Below, piece by piece: positions 38,340 through 45,415 of a stretch of DNA of 64,000 nt. The first letter of the stretch is position 1. Each line of letters opens with the position of its first letter. Source of the stretch: CAZPBC01 sp964584775 (GTDB lineage Bacteria > Chlamydiota > Chlamydiia > Chlamydiales > SLFE01). The position numbers and the translations under genes are program-made. The stretch lies in NCBI GenBank assembly GCA_964584775.1, contig CAZPBC010000004.1:1-64000 (forward strand), in the 5' to 3' direction. The notes under the pieces are model-generated. The model did not search any database and was not told the DNA's origin. It saw nothing but the letters and a program-made list of their open reading frames with translations.

Positions 38340-39372
38340 GTTTTTGCTTCAAGCGTGACAGCCGCTTTTTTAACTTGTAGTAGGAGCGCACTAACAGCTT
38401 TAAGAGGAAAATTCCGAAGAGTGACAAGAGATTTATGAGTGCACTCTCGACTGCACCGAGAAACTTCTTTACAGGCTGCAAAGCTTTCTTCACTTTACGA
38501 AACAGCCGCTTCGTCGAACGCTCAAATTTATCGCTCAACAGAAAGAGTTTTTTAACCATCTTCTTCATCAATCTTGCTGATGTCTTAGAAACAGCCTTGA
38601 TCGGCACAAAAGTGGACTGGAGAGCAAGGATGGTGATTTCTCCAGCTTTCATCAGAGGAGGAACCACTGTTTCTTTGAACTGAGAAGCTTCCTTCTGCTC
38701 AAGAGTAGCCCGTAAATCCTTCGATAAACGTTGATTGTCAGGACGCTCTCTCTTTTCGGCAAGTTTTACATCTGGGCGCTCTTTCCTTGAAAGCTTCAAT
38801 TTTTCCCGGATTTTATCTAAAAGAAGGAGTGCGACATCTTTCATCTTCACGAGAGGCTTTTGGACAAAAGCGAACCGAGGGGGAAGAGCTGTTTCTCTCT
38901 GCTTGATGCCCTCACGTGGCTGGTGTGGAATATTCTTTTTAGGACGAGCTTGAAAGAGGTGCCGCAAAGGGGCAAATAAAGATTTAGTAAGTGATGAAAA
39001 GAGCCCGGAAAATAGCGTCTCTGTCTTGACCTTCTTTTGAACAGCCTTCGACCTCTCTTCAGGAGTCATCTTTCTGAGATCAATTTTTTGCTCTTTATCT
39101 TTCAGTGTCTTCTTTTGGCCAATCATGGCTAAGATCATGTCATAAAATTCAGACATAATTTGAAAGAAACGTCCTGACGTCGCGACACGTGCAGCAGCCT
39201 TTGCCTCATGGGAACGGAGTAGCCGAAGAGCCTCTTCAATATCTTCGTTTTCCAGTGCCTCAAGGACATCTTTTGGCAAGTCGGTTTTTTTAGACCCTAG
39301 AGGTCCAAAATTCCCTCCAAAGTTCTGAGAACCGCTTTGTTGGCTGTAAGAACTAATTTGATCCGGTTTCAT
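38308..39372 (-). CDS. Hypothetical lysine-rich protein with a C-terminal hydrophobic helix
   Basis: Not recognised. The 354-residue chain has a Ser/Gln/Gly-rich N-terminus (SSYSQQSGSQNFGGNFG), a helical part (DVLEALENEDIEEALRLLRSHEAKAAARVA), then a long basic region rich in Lys/Arg, and near the C-terminus a hydrophobic helix (ALINLLSLFGIFLLKLLV) followed by more basic residues and the end IWYGEPT. A disordered Ser-rich N-terminus plus a membrane-active helix is reminiscent of secreted chlamydial proteins, but this is only an impression. It ends within rsmE and its upstream region is a 213-nt AT-rich gap. Confidence 0.7.
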   Translation of the reverse strand: MKPDQISSYSQQSGSQNFGGNFGPLGSKKTDLPKDVLEALENEDIEEALRLLRSHEAKAAARVATSGRFFQIMSEFYDMILAMIGQKKTLKDKEQKIDLRKMTPEERSKAVQKKVKTETLFSGLFSSLTKSLFAPLRHLFQARPKKNIPHQPREGIKQRETALPPRFAFVQKPLVKMKDVALLLLDKIREKLKLSRKERPDVKLAEKRERPDNQRLSKDLRATLEQKEASQFKETVVPPLMKAGEITILALQSTFVPIKAVSKTSARLMKKMVKKLFLLSDKFERSTKRLFRKVKKALQPVKKFLGAVESALINLLSLFGIFLLKLLVRSYYKLKKRLSRLKQKLTVIWYGEPT

Positions 39373-39523
39373 GCAAATATCTTAACACAAATAGACTGTT
39401 CTAGTCAATAAATTTTTATATAAATTAATTTAATATTTAAATTACAAACCTTATTTAACACTCTCTTCATAATTTGCTGTAAAATCCATTTTGAGACAGT
39501 TTGGCTGTTACAGATATGAAGAC

Positions 39524-39553
39524 TTGAAAAAAAGCCCCCCAATTCTCTATAAT
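39524..39553 (+). promoter_or_regulatory. Strong promoter of the small basic protein operon
   Basis: TTGAAA (39524-39529), an 18-nt spacer and a perfect TATAAT (39548-39553). It lies within the 213-nt gap 39373-39585, whose left part (39405-39470) is extremely AT-rich and could hold the divergent promoter of the minus-strand gene. Transcription should begin near 39560, followed by an AAGGAGAG ribosome-binding site at about 39570-39577. Confidence 0.7.
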
Positions 39554-39585
39554 TCGCAGCAGAATTTTTAAGGAGAGCCCTAACT

Positions 39586-39753
39586 ATGACAAGAATGAGC
39601 AAACAGCAAAAAAGACGTAACCAGTCTCCTAGAAGACCTAAACTTCCAGGAACAAAGACCGGTGCTAAGAAAGACAACCTTCCGAAAGGCTTCCGCGAAC
39701 ACGCTAACGCTCTTGAAGGCTCTGCATCTACATTTATCCCAAAAATCCGTTAA
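39586..39753 (+). CDS. Small very basic protein (55 aa), probably ribosome-associated
   Basis: ATG at 39586 with a strong AAGGAG ten nt upstream; stop TAA at 39751-39753. The product MTRMSKQQKRRNQSPRRPKL continues with PGTKTGAKKDNLPKGFREHANAL and ends FIPKIR. About a third of the residues are Lys or Arg. Strong promoter, strong ribosome-binding site and the next gene make it certain to be expressed. Its size and charge suggest binding to rRNA. I do not know a family name. Confidence 0.8.
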   Translation: MTRMSKQQKRRNQSPRRPKLPGTKTGAKKDNLPKGFREHANALEGSASTFIPKIR

Positions 39754-39771
39754 TAGAGGTCAATTTAGAAT

Positions 39772-39927
39772 ATGTCTCGCCACAAAAGCTTCGGAAAGTC
39801 TAACAAAGGTAAAGCGAAACGCAATGTCCTCACTCGATATGAGCGTGTTGACGTTCTCAAAAAGCTAGGACGTTGGGACGACGATAAAAAGAAAGTAACG
39901 GGCCTTCCAAAGACCCCTGTTCTTTAA
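39772..39927 (+). CDS. Chlamydial/verrucomicrobial small basic protein (TIGR04137-type)
   Basis: ATG at 39772, stop TAA at 39925-39927, 51 residues. MSRHKSFGKSNKGKAKRNVL, then TRYERVDVLKKLGRWDDDKKKVTGLPKTPVL, fits the small basic protein family known from Chlamydiae and Verrucomicrobia: MSRHxS start, RNVLxRYERxxxL, WD and GLPK near the end. Its function is unproven; abundance and charge suggest ribosome association. It lies between the 55-residue basic gene and ybeY in one operon, consistent with a role in ribosome assembly. Confidence 0.88.
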   Translation: MSRHKSFGKSNKGKAKRNVLTRYERVDVLKKLGRWDDDKKKVTGLPKTPVL

Positions 39928-40398
39928 TTGCCTCTTCCGAGCCAACCCGAAGTTCTCATCTCGAATCAGCAAGAAGCCCTGCCCATCGACCCATCCAAGG
40001 TTGAGGAGGCAGTTCTTGCTTCTTTAGAGTACCTAAAACTATCTACGGACCAAATCAGCATTTGCTTTGTCACAGTCGACGAGATTTGCCGTATCCATGA
40101 GGAGGCCTTCGGTGACCCCTCCCCGACAGACTGCATGACCTTTCCAGTCGATCAGGAACCAACTGCCCCTCCCCATTTCCTTGGTGAGTGCATCATCTGC
40201 CCTCAGGTAGCTATGGAGAGAGCTGCTGAAGAGGGAGGGACGCCCGACAGCGAATTGCTTCTCTACTTAGTGCACACCCTCCTCCATTTAGCAGGATTCC
40301 GTGATCAAGAAGAGGCGGATATCGCTGTAATGAGAAAAAAGGAGCAAGAAGTTCTGCACCATCTGGCTGATCTAGGGATTGACCTAAGAGTGGAATAG
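39928..40398 (+). CDS. ybeY: Endoribonuclease YbeY (rRNA maturation)
   Basis: A single-strand-specific RNase involved in 16S rRNA 3' maturation and ribosome quality control, 156 residues. The family core is VDEICRIHEEAFGDPSPTDCMTFP and the metal site HTLLHLAGFRDQEEAD. The first two ligand histidines are present; the third position, His in E. coli YbeY, appears to be Asp here, a change I also associate with other phyla such as Bacteroidetes. There is no ATG near the expected start: the TTG directly after the preceding TAA is the likely start, implying translational coupling to the small basic protein gene. Confidence 0.88.
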   Translation: MPLPSQPEVLISNQQEALPIDPSKVEEAVLASLEYLKLSTDQISICFVTVDEICRIHEEAFGDPSPTDCMTFPVDQEPTAPPHFLGECIICPQVAMERAAEEGGTPDSELLLYLVHTLLHLAGFRDQEEADIAVMRKKEQEVLHHLADLGIDLRVE

Positions 40399-40406
40399 CC
40401 TATAAT
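40379..40406 (+). promoter_or_regulatory. Promoter of the corC-like / rny operon
   Basis: TTGACC (40379-40384), a 16-nt spacer and TATAAT (40401-40406). The -35 lies inside the last codons of ybeY and the -10 just after its stop. Transcription should begin near 40413, ahead of a GAGGG site (40421-40425) and the GTG start at 40430. Confidence 0.65.
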
Positions 40407-40429
40407 ACACCTTTTTAGTTGAGGGTCTA

Positions 40430-41800
40430 GTGGTCACATTCTTTGTCACATTCTTAATTCTCTTCTTCGCTGCCGGTCTTTTCACCATGACCGCCCTTCG
40501 AGAAGCTGTTCGCCGTCTGGAGGCGACCTCTTCCAAGAAGAAGCTCAAAAGCCTGGATGAACTTTTAGTCATTCGCCTCTTTCGAAGGATCTCGCCAAAA
40601 AAAATCGACGTCGACTTCTTTATGAAGCTCATTATTACCACTCAAAGTTGCGCTCGATTCTTTTTGCTCACGACGATCCTGTTTGTCTTCGCCAGCCACT
40701 CTGACCATTTTCAGGGCGGAAGCCATCCTGACTTGTATGACACTCTATTTCTCGTTTTTGAACTGATTCTTTGCTTCTTGCTGTACATCTCCTTCGGAGA
40801 AATCCTCCCACACGAACTAGCGTACCGCTATCCTGAAAGAATGATCCGTGCAACCTCATTTTTTGCTGCTGGAGTCATCGGCCTCTTTCTTCCTCTCTGT
40901 ATCCCCATCGCCTGGGTCGCAACACGCCTCAGCCGCTCAAGAATGAGCCCAGCGATTGAAAAAGAAGCTGCGGTCAAGCAAGAGCTGTTCCATATCATCC
41001 ACGAGGCGAGCACGGGACCGAAACTCGACGTGACGGATAAAGAACTCATCAGTTCTGTTCTGACATTCCATACGCGGATTGCACGGGAGATCATGGTTCC
41101 TCGAGTCGATCTCTTCTCTCTCCCCTATAAAACCACGGTCCGTGAAGCTGCAGAGCTCTTGACAGAGGAGGGATATAGCCGTGTGCCACTCTATAAATCG
41201 TCAGTGGATGAAATCGTTGGCTTTCTCATGTACAAAGATCTCCTTGTGAAGTACATGGAATTTGCTAAACACCCTCAAAATCCTGAGATCCTAGAGCAAC
41301 CTGTCGACAGCATTGCCAAAAAAGCGATCTACGCCCCAGAAACACAAAAGATTTCGCGCCTTCTTCAAGAATTCAGAAAGAAAAAACTGCACATGGCGAT
41401 TGTTGTAGACGAGTATGGAGGGACTGAAGGTGTGGTGACCATCGAAGATATCCTCGAGGAGATTGTTGGCGAAATTGCCGATGAATACGATGAAGAACCC
41501 CCTCTTTATAAACCTTTAGCAGGCGGCGCCTGGCTGGTCGATGCAAAGATGGCCATTATTGACATTGAAGAGGAAATCCACATCAAAATCCCGCAAGGAG
41601 CTGATTATGATACGATCGGCGGATATATCACTCAAAAAACAGGAACGATTCCACAAAGTGGTTTTGTCATTGATCACGATAACTTCCGGATCGATGTGGT
41701 GAAGTCTGGCGAAAGAGGCGTGGAACAGGTCAGACTCACCTCGAAAGAAAGAGAAGAGGAAGAAAACCCAGAAGTGTGGGAGAGTGAGGAGCCCTCATGA
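40430..41800 (+). CDS. HlyC/CorC-family membrane protein with CBS domains
   Basis: A 456-residue CNNM/CorC-type protein, often linked to Mg2+ or Co2+ homeostasis. It has an N-terminal hydrophobic segment, about four membrane helices in total up to residue ~165, a CBS pair (VPRVDLFSLPYKTTVREAAELLTEEGYSRVPLYK; VDEYGGTEGVVTIEDILEEIVGEIADEYDEE) and the C-terminal CorC/HlyC transporter-associated domain (LVDAKMAIIDIEEEIHIKIP, DYDTIGGYI). The GTG at 40430 has GAGGG upstream. It overlaps rny by 4 nt (ATGA). Confidence 0.9.
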   Translation: MVTFFVTFLILFFAAGLFTMTALREAVRRLEATSSKKKLKSLDELLVIRLFRRISPKKIDVDFFMKLIITTQSCARFFLLTTILFVFASHSDHFQGGSHPDLYDTLFLVFELILCFLLYISFGEILPHELAYRYPERMIRATSFFAAGVIGLFLPLCIPIAWVATRLSRSRMSPAIEKEAAVKQELFHIIHEASTGPKLDVTDKELISSVLTFHTRIAREIMVPRVDLFSLPYKTTVREAAELLTEEGYSRVPLYKSSVDEIVGFLMYKDLLVKYMEFAKHPQNPEILEQPVDSIAKKAIYAPETQKISRLLQEFRKKKLHMAIVVDEYGGTEGVVTIEDILEEIVGEIADEYDEEPPLYKPLAGGAWLVDAKMAIIDIEEEIHIKIPQGADYDTIGGYITQKTGTIPQSGFVIDHDNFRIDVVKSGERGVEQVRLTSKEREEEENPEVWESEEPS

Positions 41801-43356
41801 ATTTAGATGAACTCTTAACTTTTTCACTCATTCTCATTGCCAGTGCAGCAAGTGGCGCCCTGCTCTTCTTTTTCATCTACCGACTCCGCTTTAACAGCCT
41901 CACATCAGCTGCGGAGGAGATGCTCAAGCAAGCAGAACTCAAAGCCGCTATTTTCAAGAAAGAGGCGGAGTGCGAACTGCATGAAAAAGAGAAAGCTCTG
42001 AGCGAAAAAGCACAAGCCTCTTTTCAAAATGAGAAACAAAATCTAAACAAGCGTGAAGAGCGGATCAAAGAACGTGAGGACACCTTAGAACGACGGATGT
42101 CACTCGTGGAACGCAAGCTCTCTGACATTGAAAAACGAGAGCATATTCTTCAAGCCCGACGGGAACAAGTCGATCAAGAACGCAAAAAGATCCAACAAAA
42201 AGAAGAAGCACTTCTCAAGTCTTTTGAAGAGCTTTCTGGGATGTCGCCCGAAGAAGCCAAAATCAAACTCTTCGACGAAGCCAAACTCGAAATTCAAAAA
42301 GAGCGCGCTCGGATGACTCAAAGAATGCTTCACGAGATCGAGGAGGAAAAAGAGAATGCCGCAGCGAGGATCATCTCAACTGCCATTAACCGCCTCTCTG
42401 TTCCGACCGTTTCCGAGACAGCCACACTTGCTGTCCCGCTGCCTGGCGACGAACTCAAAGGCCGGATCATCGGGCGCGACGGAAGAAATATCCGGACTTT
42501 AGAAAGGCTGACCGGTGTCAATTTTCTTGTTGATGAGTCTCCAGGTTCTGTCTTGATCTCTGGGTTCGATCCCTTTAGAAAAGCGGTTGCCAAAGTCGCG
42601 TTGAAAGAGCTCATTGCCGATGGAAGAATCCACCCGACTCGCATCGAAGAGGCTGTGAGAGGAGCAGAAGTCACCGTGAAAAAAGAGATGAAAAAAGCAG
42701 CTGAAGAGGCAGCTCTGCGCTGCTCTGCACTCCATCTCCACCCAGAGTTGATGGAACTGCTGGGACGTCTCTCTCTGCGCACCTCCTACGGGCAAAATGT
42801 CCTCGATCACTCAGTCGAAGTTTCGCATATCTTAGGAATGATGGCTGAAGACCTCAAACTCGACGGAATGATCGCGCGCCGAATGGGACTCCTGCATGAC
42901 ATTGGAAAAGCGGTCTCGCAAGATGTCAAAGGAACCCATGCCCTCATCGGAAGGGACCTTGCTCTGAAATATGGCGAGTCAGACATCGTGGCGAACGGAA
43001 TCGGCTGTCACCATGATGAGATCCCTCCCCTCTCTGTCTTAGCGAGCCTCGTCGGCCCCGCTGATAAAATCTCCGCAAGCCGACCCGCAGCCCGTGTCGA
43101 GGCAGTCGAAGAGGTTTTCCAACGTCTAAAGAAACTCGAAACCCTTGCCTATCAGTTCCCCGGAATTGAACAGGCCTACGCAATGCAAGCCGGAAAAGAG
43201 GTCCTCGTGACGGTCTTGCCTGAGATGATTGACGATTTGGGACTCGAAAACCTTGCCAAAGACCTCTCAGGAGCCATCAGCGATGAGCTGAGCTTCCCTG
43301 GGCAGATCAAAGTCACTGTCATCCGCGAGAAAAGAGCGGTCGTCTACGCCGTCTAG
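41797..43356 (+). CDS. rny: Ribonuclease Y
   Basis: A membrane-anchored endoribonuclease that starts mRNA decay. The 519 residues comprise one N-terminal helix (ILIASAASGALLFFFIY), a long charged coiled coil (~35-165), a KH domain (LKGRIIGRDGRNIRTLERLTGVNF) and an HD domain with the metal motif LLHDIGKAV and HHDEIPPLS. The N-terminus of the coiled coil and the end RAVVYAV match the family. Its start overlaps the CorC-like gene (ATGA), so RNase Y is made from the same transcript. Confidence 0.96.
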   Translation: MNLDELLTFSLILIASAASGALLFFFIYRLRFNSLTSAAEEMLKQAELKAAIFKKEAECELHEKEKALSEKAQASFQNEKQNLNKREERIKEREDTLERRMSLVERKLSDIEKREHILQARREQVDQERKKIQQKEEALLKSFEELSGMSPEEAKIKLFDEAKLEIQKERARMTQRMLHEIEEEKENAAARIISTAINRLSVPTVSETATLAVPLPGDELKGRIIGRDGRNIRTLERLTGVNFLVDESPGSVLISGFDPFRKAVAKVALKELIADGRIHPTRIEEAVRGAEVTVKKEMKKAAEEAALRCSALHLHPELMELLGRLSLRTSYGQNVLDHSVEVSHILGMMAEDLKLDGMIARRMGLLHDIGKAVSQDVKGTHALIGRDLALKYGESDIVANGIGCHHDEIPPLSVLASLVGPADKISASRPAARVEAVEEVFQRLKKLETLAYQFPGIEQAYAMQAGKEVLVTVLPEMIDDLGLENLAKDLSGAISDELSFPGQIKVTVIREKRAVVYAV

Positions 43357-43370
43357 CTGCCTTTTAAGCC

Positions 43371-43400
43371 TTGCATTTCATAGGCAAATTCGTGCAAAAT
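43371..43400 (+). promoter_or_regulatory. Putative promoter of the DUF3604-like gene
   Basis: TTGCAT (43371-43376), an 18-nt spacer and CAAAAT (43395-43400) with TG directly before it. An AGGGA site lies at 43421-43425 before the ATG at 43439. Both boxes match 4 of 6 consensus bases, so this is tentative. Confidence 0.35.
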
Positions 43401-43438
43401 AAGTCTCTTTTTCAACTTACAGGGAGACTCTCAATTTT

Positions 43439-45415
43439 ATGCGCCGCTCGATTTGCACTGTTGAACCTAAACAAGTTTTTGCGGGGGAGACCCGAACATG
43501 GAAATTCCAGTACACACCTGCAACAGCCCTACCTGAAAAAACGCTGCTGCTTTTCGACATCGTGAGCAATGGCAGGCCGATCGACTGGCAAGCACCCTCT
43601 TCTGACTTAAGTGAAAAGGAAAATGTCATCTGGGCTGAAATGGATGGTGTTAAGAAGAAACTCGAGGCTGAAGAAATTTATGGACCTCATGATGTGATTC
43701 CCAAATACCGCTTTAAGCTCCCCTCAAAGCTCGCGGGCGGCAAGCCTTTCACCATTTGCGTGGGTGATCCCAAGGAAAAGAAGTGGGAGCTGAATGGCAA
43801 GGGAACACAAGCACAAACGGCTTCACAAAGGCGTCGACCCTTTTTTCTTTATGTCGACCCAACGGGCAAGGGCAAGTTTGAAGAGCCTGAAACCTTCTCG
43901 ATCGACATTCGTGGGAACCTCCTACAGGATGTCAAAGTGATTGCCCCCTCTTTTGTCGAGAAAAACAAACGGTTCGATGTCATCATCCGCTTTGAAGATG
44001 AGTTTGGCAACCTCACTAGCAACACTCCCCACGAGGATACTCTCATTACCCTCACGTATGAACACATCCGCGAAAATTTGAACTGGAAACTCTTCATTCC
44101 GGAAACGGGGTATATTGCCCTGCCCAACCTCTATTTCAACGAAGAGGGTGTGTATACCATTACCCTTGAGAACATGGCGACGGGTGAAACGTACCAATCT
44201 AGCCCCATTCGTTGCTTCAACAGCTTAAAAGCACACCTATATTGGGGATCTCTACATAGTGAGTCCGAACGCGTTGACTCGACAGAAAACATTGAAAGCT
44301 GCCTACGCCACTTCCGAGATGAAATGGCCTATAGCTTCTACGCGATTTCCCCTTTTGAAAGCCAAGAAGAGACCTCCAATGAAATCTGGAAACTGATGGC
44401 AAACAATGTCCAAGATTTCAATGAAGATGACCGATTCACCACCTTCTTTGGAGAGCAGATGGTCGGTGATAAAGGAAGTGAGGGAGTGCGACAGCTCTTG
44501 TTCCTCAAAGAACAAAAACAACCTCTCCGTAGAAAGGACTCGAAATACAGCACGAACAAAAAACTCTACAAGGCATTCAACCCTAAAGAGCTCATCTCGA
44601 TCCCCTGCTTCACCATGGCTGAGGGCTACCAAACCAACTTCAAAGATTTCGATCCCGAGTTTGAAAGAGTTGTAGAGATTTACAGTTCATGGGGGTCATC
44701 TGAATGTGAAAAGAAAGAGGGAAATACCTGTCCTATCGAGCCCCTAGGAAAGAAAGGGGTAAAATCCGTGGCTGAAGGCTCCATTGTTGCCGCCCTGAAG
44801 AAAGGGTGTCGCTTTGGATTCGTCGCAGGTGGCCTCGACGACCGAGGTGTCTACACAGACCTCTACGACAGTGATCAAGCGCAGTATCCCCCAGGGGCAA
44901 CCGCCATTCTTGCAAAAGCGGTCACGCGCGATGCACTTTTTGACGCGCTTTATCACCGCCGCTGCTACGCAACGACAGGAGAGCGCATCATTTTGGGCCT
45001 GCAGATTGCAGGATTTGAAATGGGATCAGAGATGGACACTTCCGAAATGCAAGGACTCCATGTAAACCGTCACATCACAGGATATGTGGCAGGAACAACC
45101 AAACTCGACCGGATCGAAATCATTCGAAACGGTGAAGTGATCAAGACCTTTAATCCTGAGGGATACTCTGAAGACTTCACATTTGACGACATGACACCAC
45201 TCGACGCGCACGCCATCAAAGTGAATGATAAACCTCCGTTCGTCTTTTACTATATCCGTGTATTCCAATCAGACGGGCATATCGCCTGGAGTTCGCCCAT
45301 CTGGATCGACCTTCTCCCACCAGTGAAGCGGGAGAAAAAGCCGACGAAAAGTGCAGCCAAGAGTGCGGCAAAAAAAGCCCCCCCTCCCGTGCTTCCAGAT
45401 GATAGCGATGGGTAG
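43439..45415 (+). CDS. DUF3604-like protein with degenerate metal site
   Basis: A 658-residue protein resembling DUF3604, a PHP-like family of presumed metal-dependent hydrolases. The N-terminal ~240 residues are beta-rich (FAGETRTWKFQYTPA, FVEKNKRFDVIIRFEDEFGN). The middle has HLYWGSLHSESERVDS, the place where the family usually has GDLHxQ. The C-terminal third has RCYATTGERIILGLQIAGFEMGSE, a clear family signature, and a Lys/Ala/Pro-rich tail (KSAAKSAAKKAPPP). Several expected acidic and histidine metal ligands look replaced. There is no signal peptide. The next gene begins inside its last codons, so both are probably co-expressed. Confidence 0.78.
   Translation: MRRSICTVEPKQVFAGETRTWKFQYTPATALPEKTLLLFDIVSNGRPIDWQAPSSDLSEKENVIWAEMDGVKKKLEAEEIYGPHDVIPKYRFKLPSKLAGGKPFTICVGDPKEKKWELNGKGTQAQTASQRRRPFFLYVDPTGKGKFEEPETFSIDIRGNLLQDVKVIAPSFVEKNKRFDVIIRFEDEFGNLTSNTPHEDTLITLTYEHIRENLNWKLFIPETGYIALPNLYFNEEGVYTITLENMATGETYQSSPIRCFNSLKAHLYWGSLHSESERVDSTENIESCLRHFRDEMAYSFYAISPFESQEETSNEIWKLMANNVQDFNEDDRFTTFFGEQMVGDKGSEGVRQLLFLKEQKQPLRRKDSKYSTNKKLYKAFNPKELISIPCFTMAEGYQTNFKDFDPEFERVVEIYSSWGSSECEKKEGNTCPIEPLGKKGVKSVAEGSIVAALKKGCRFGFVAGGLDDRGVYTDLYDSDQAQYPPGATAILAKAVTRDALFDALYHRRCYATTGERIILGLQIAGFEMGSEMDTSEMQGLHVNRHITGYVAGTTKLDRIEIIRNGEVIKTFNPEGYSEDFTFDDMTPLDAHAIKVNDKPPFVFYYIRVFQSDGHIAWSSPIWIDLLPPVKREKKPTKSAAKSAAKKAPPPVLPDDSDG

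Noticed and set aside
39405..39677. 90-residue minus-strand reading frame with a hydrophobic start
   Set aside because: It runs through the strong plus-strand promoter, the ribosome-binding site and half of the 55-residue basic gene. Its C-terminal half comes from AT-rich non-coding sequence and looks random.
39928..40398. YbeY as inactive because the third zinc-ligand histidine is missing
   Set aside because: Aspartate appears in place of that histidine, a natural ligand substitution that I associate with other phyla, so there is no ground to call it inactive.
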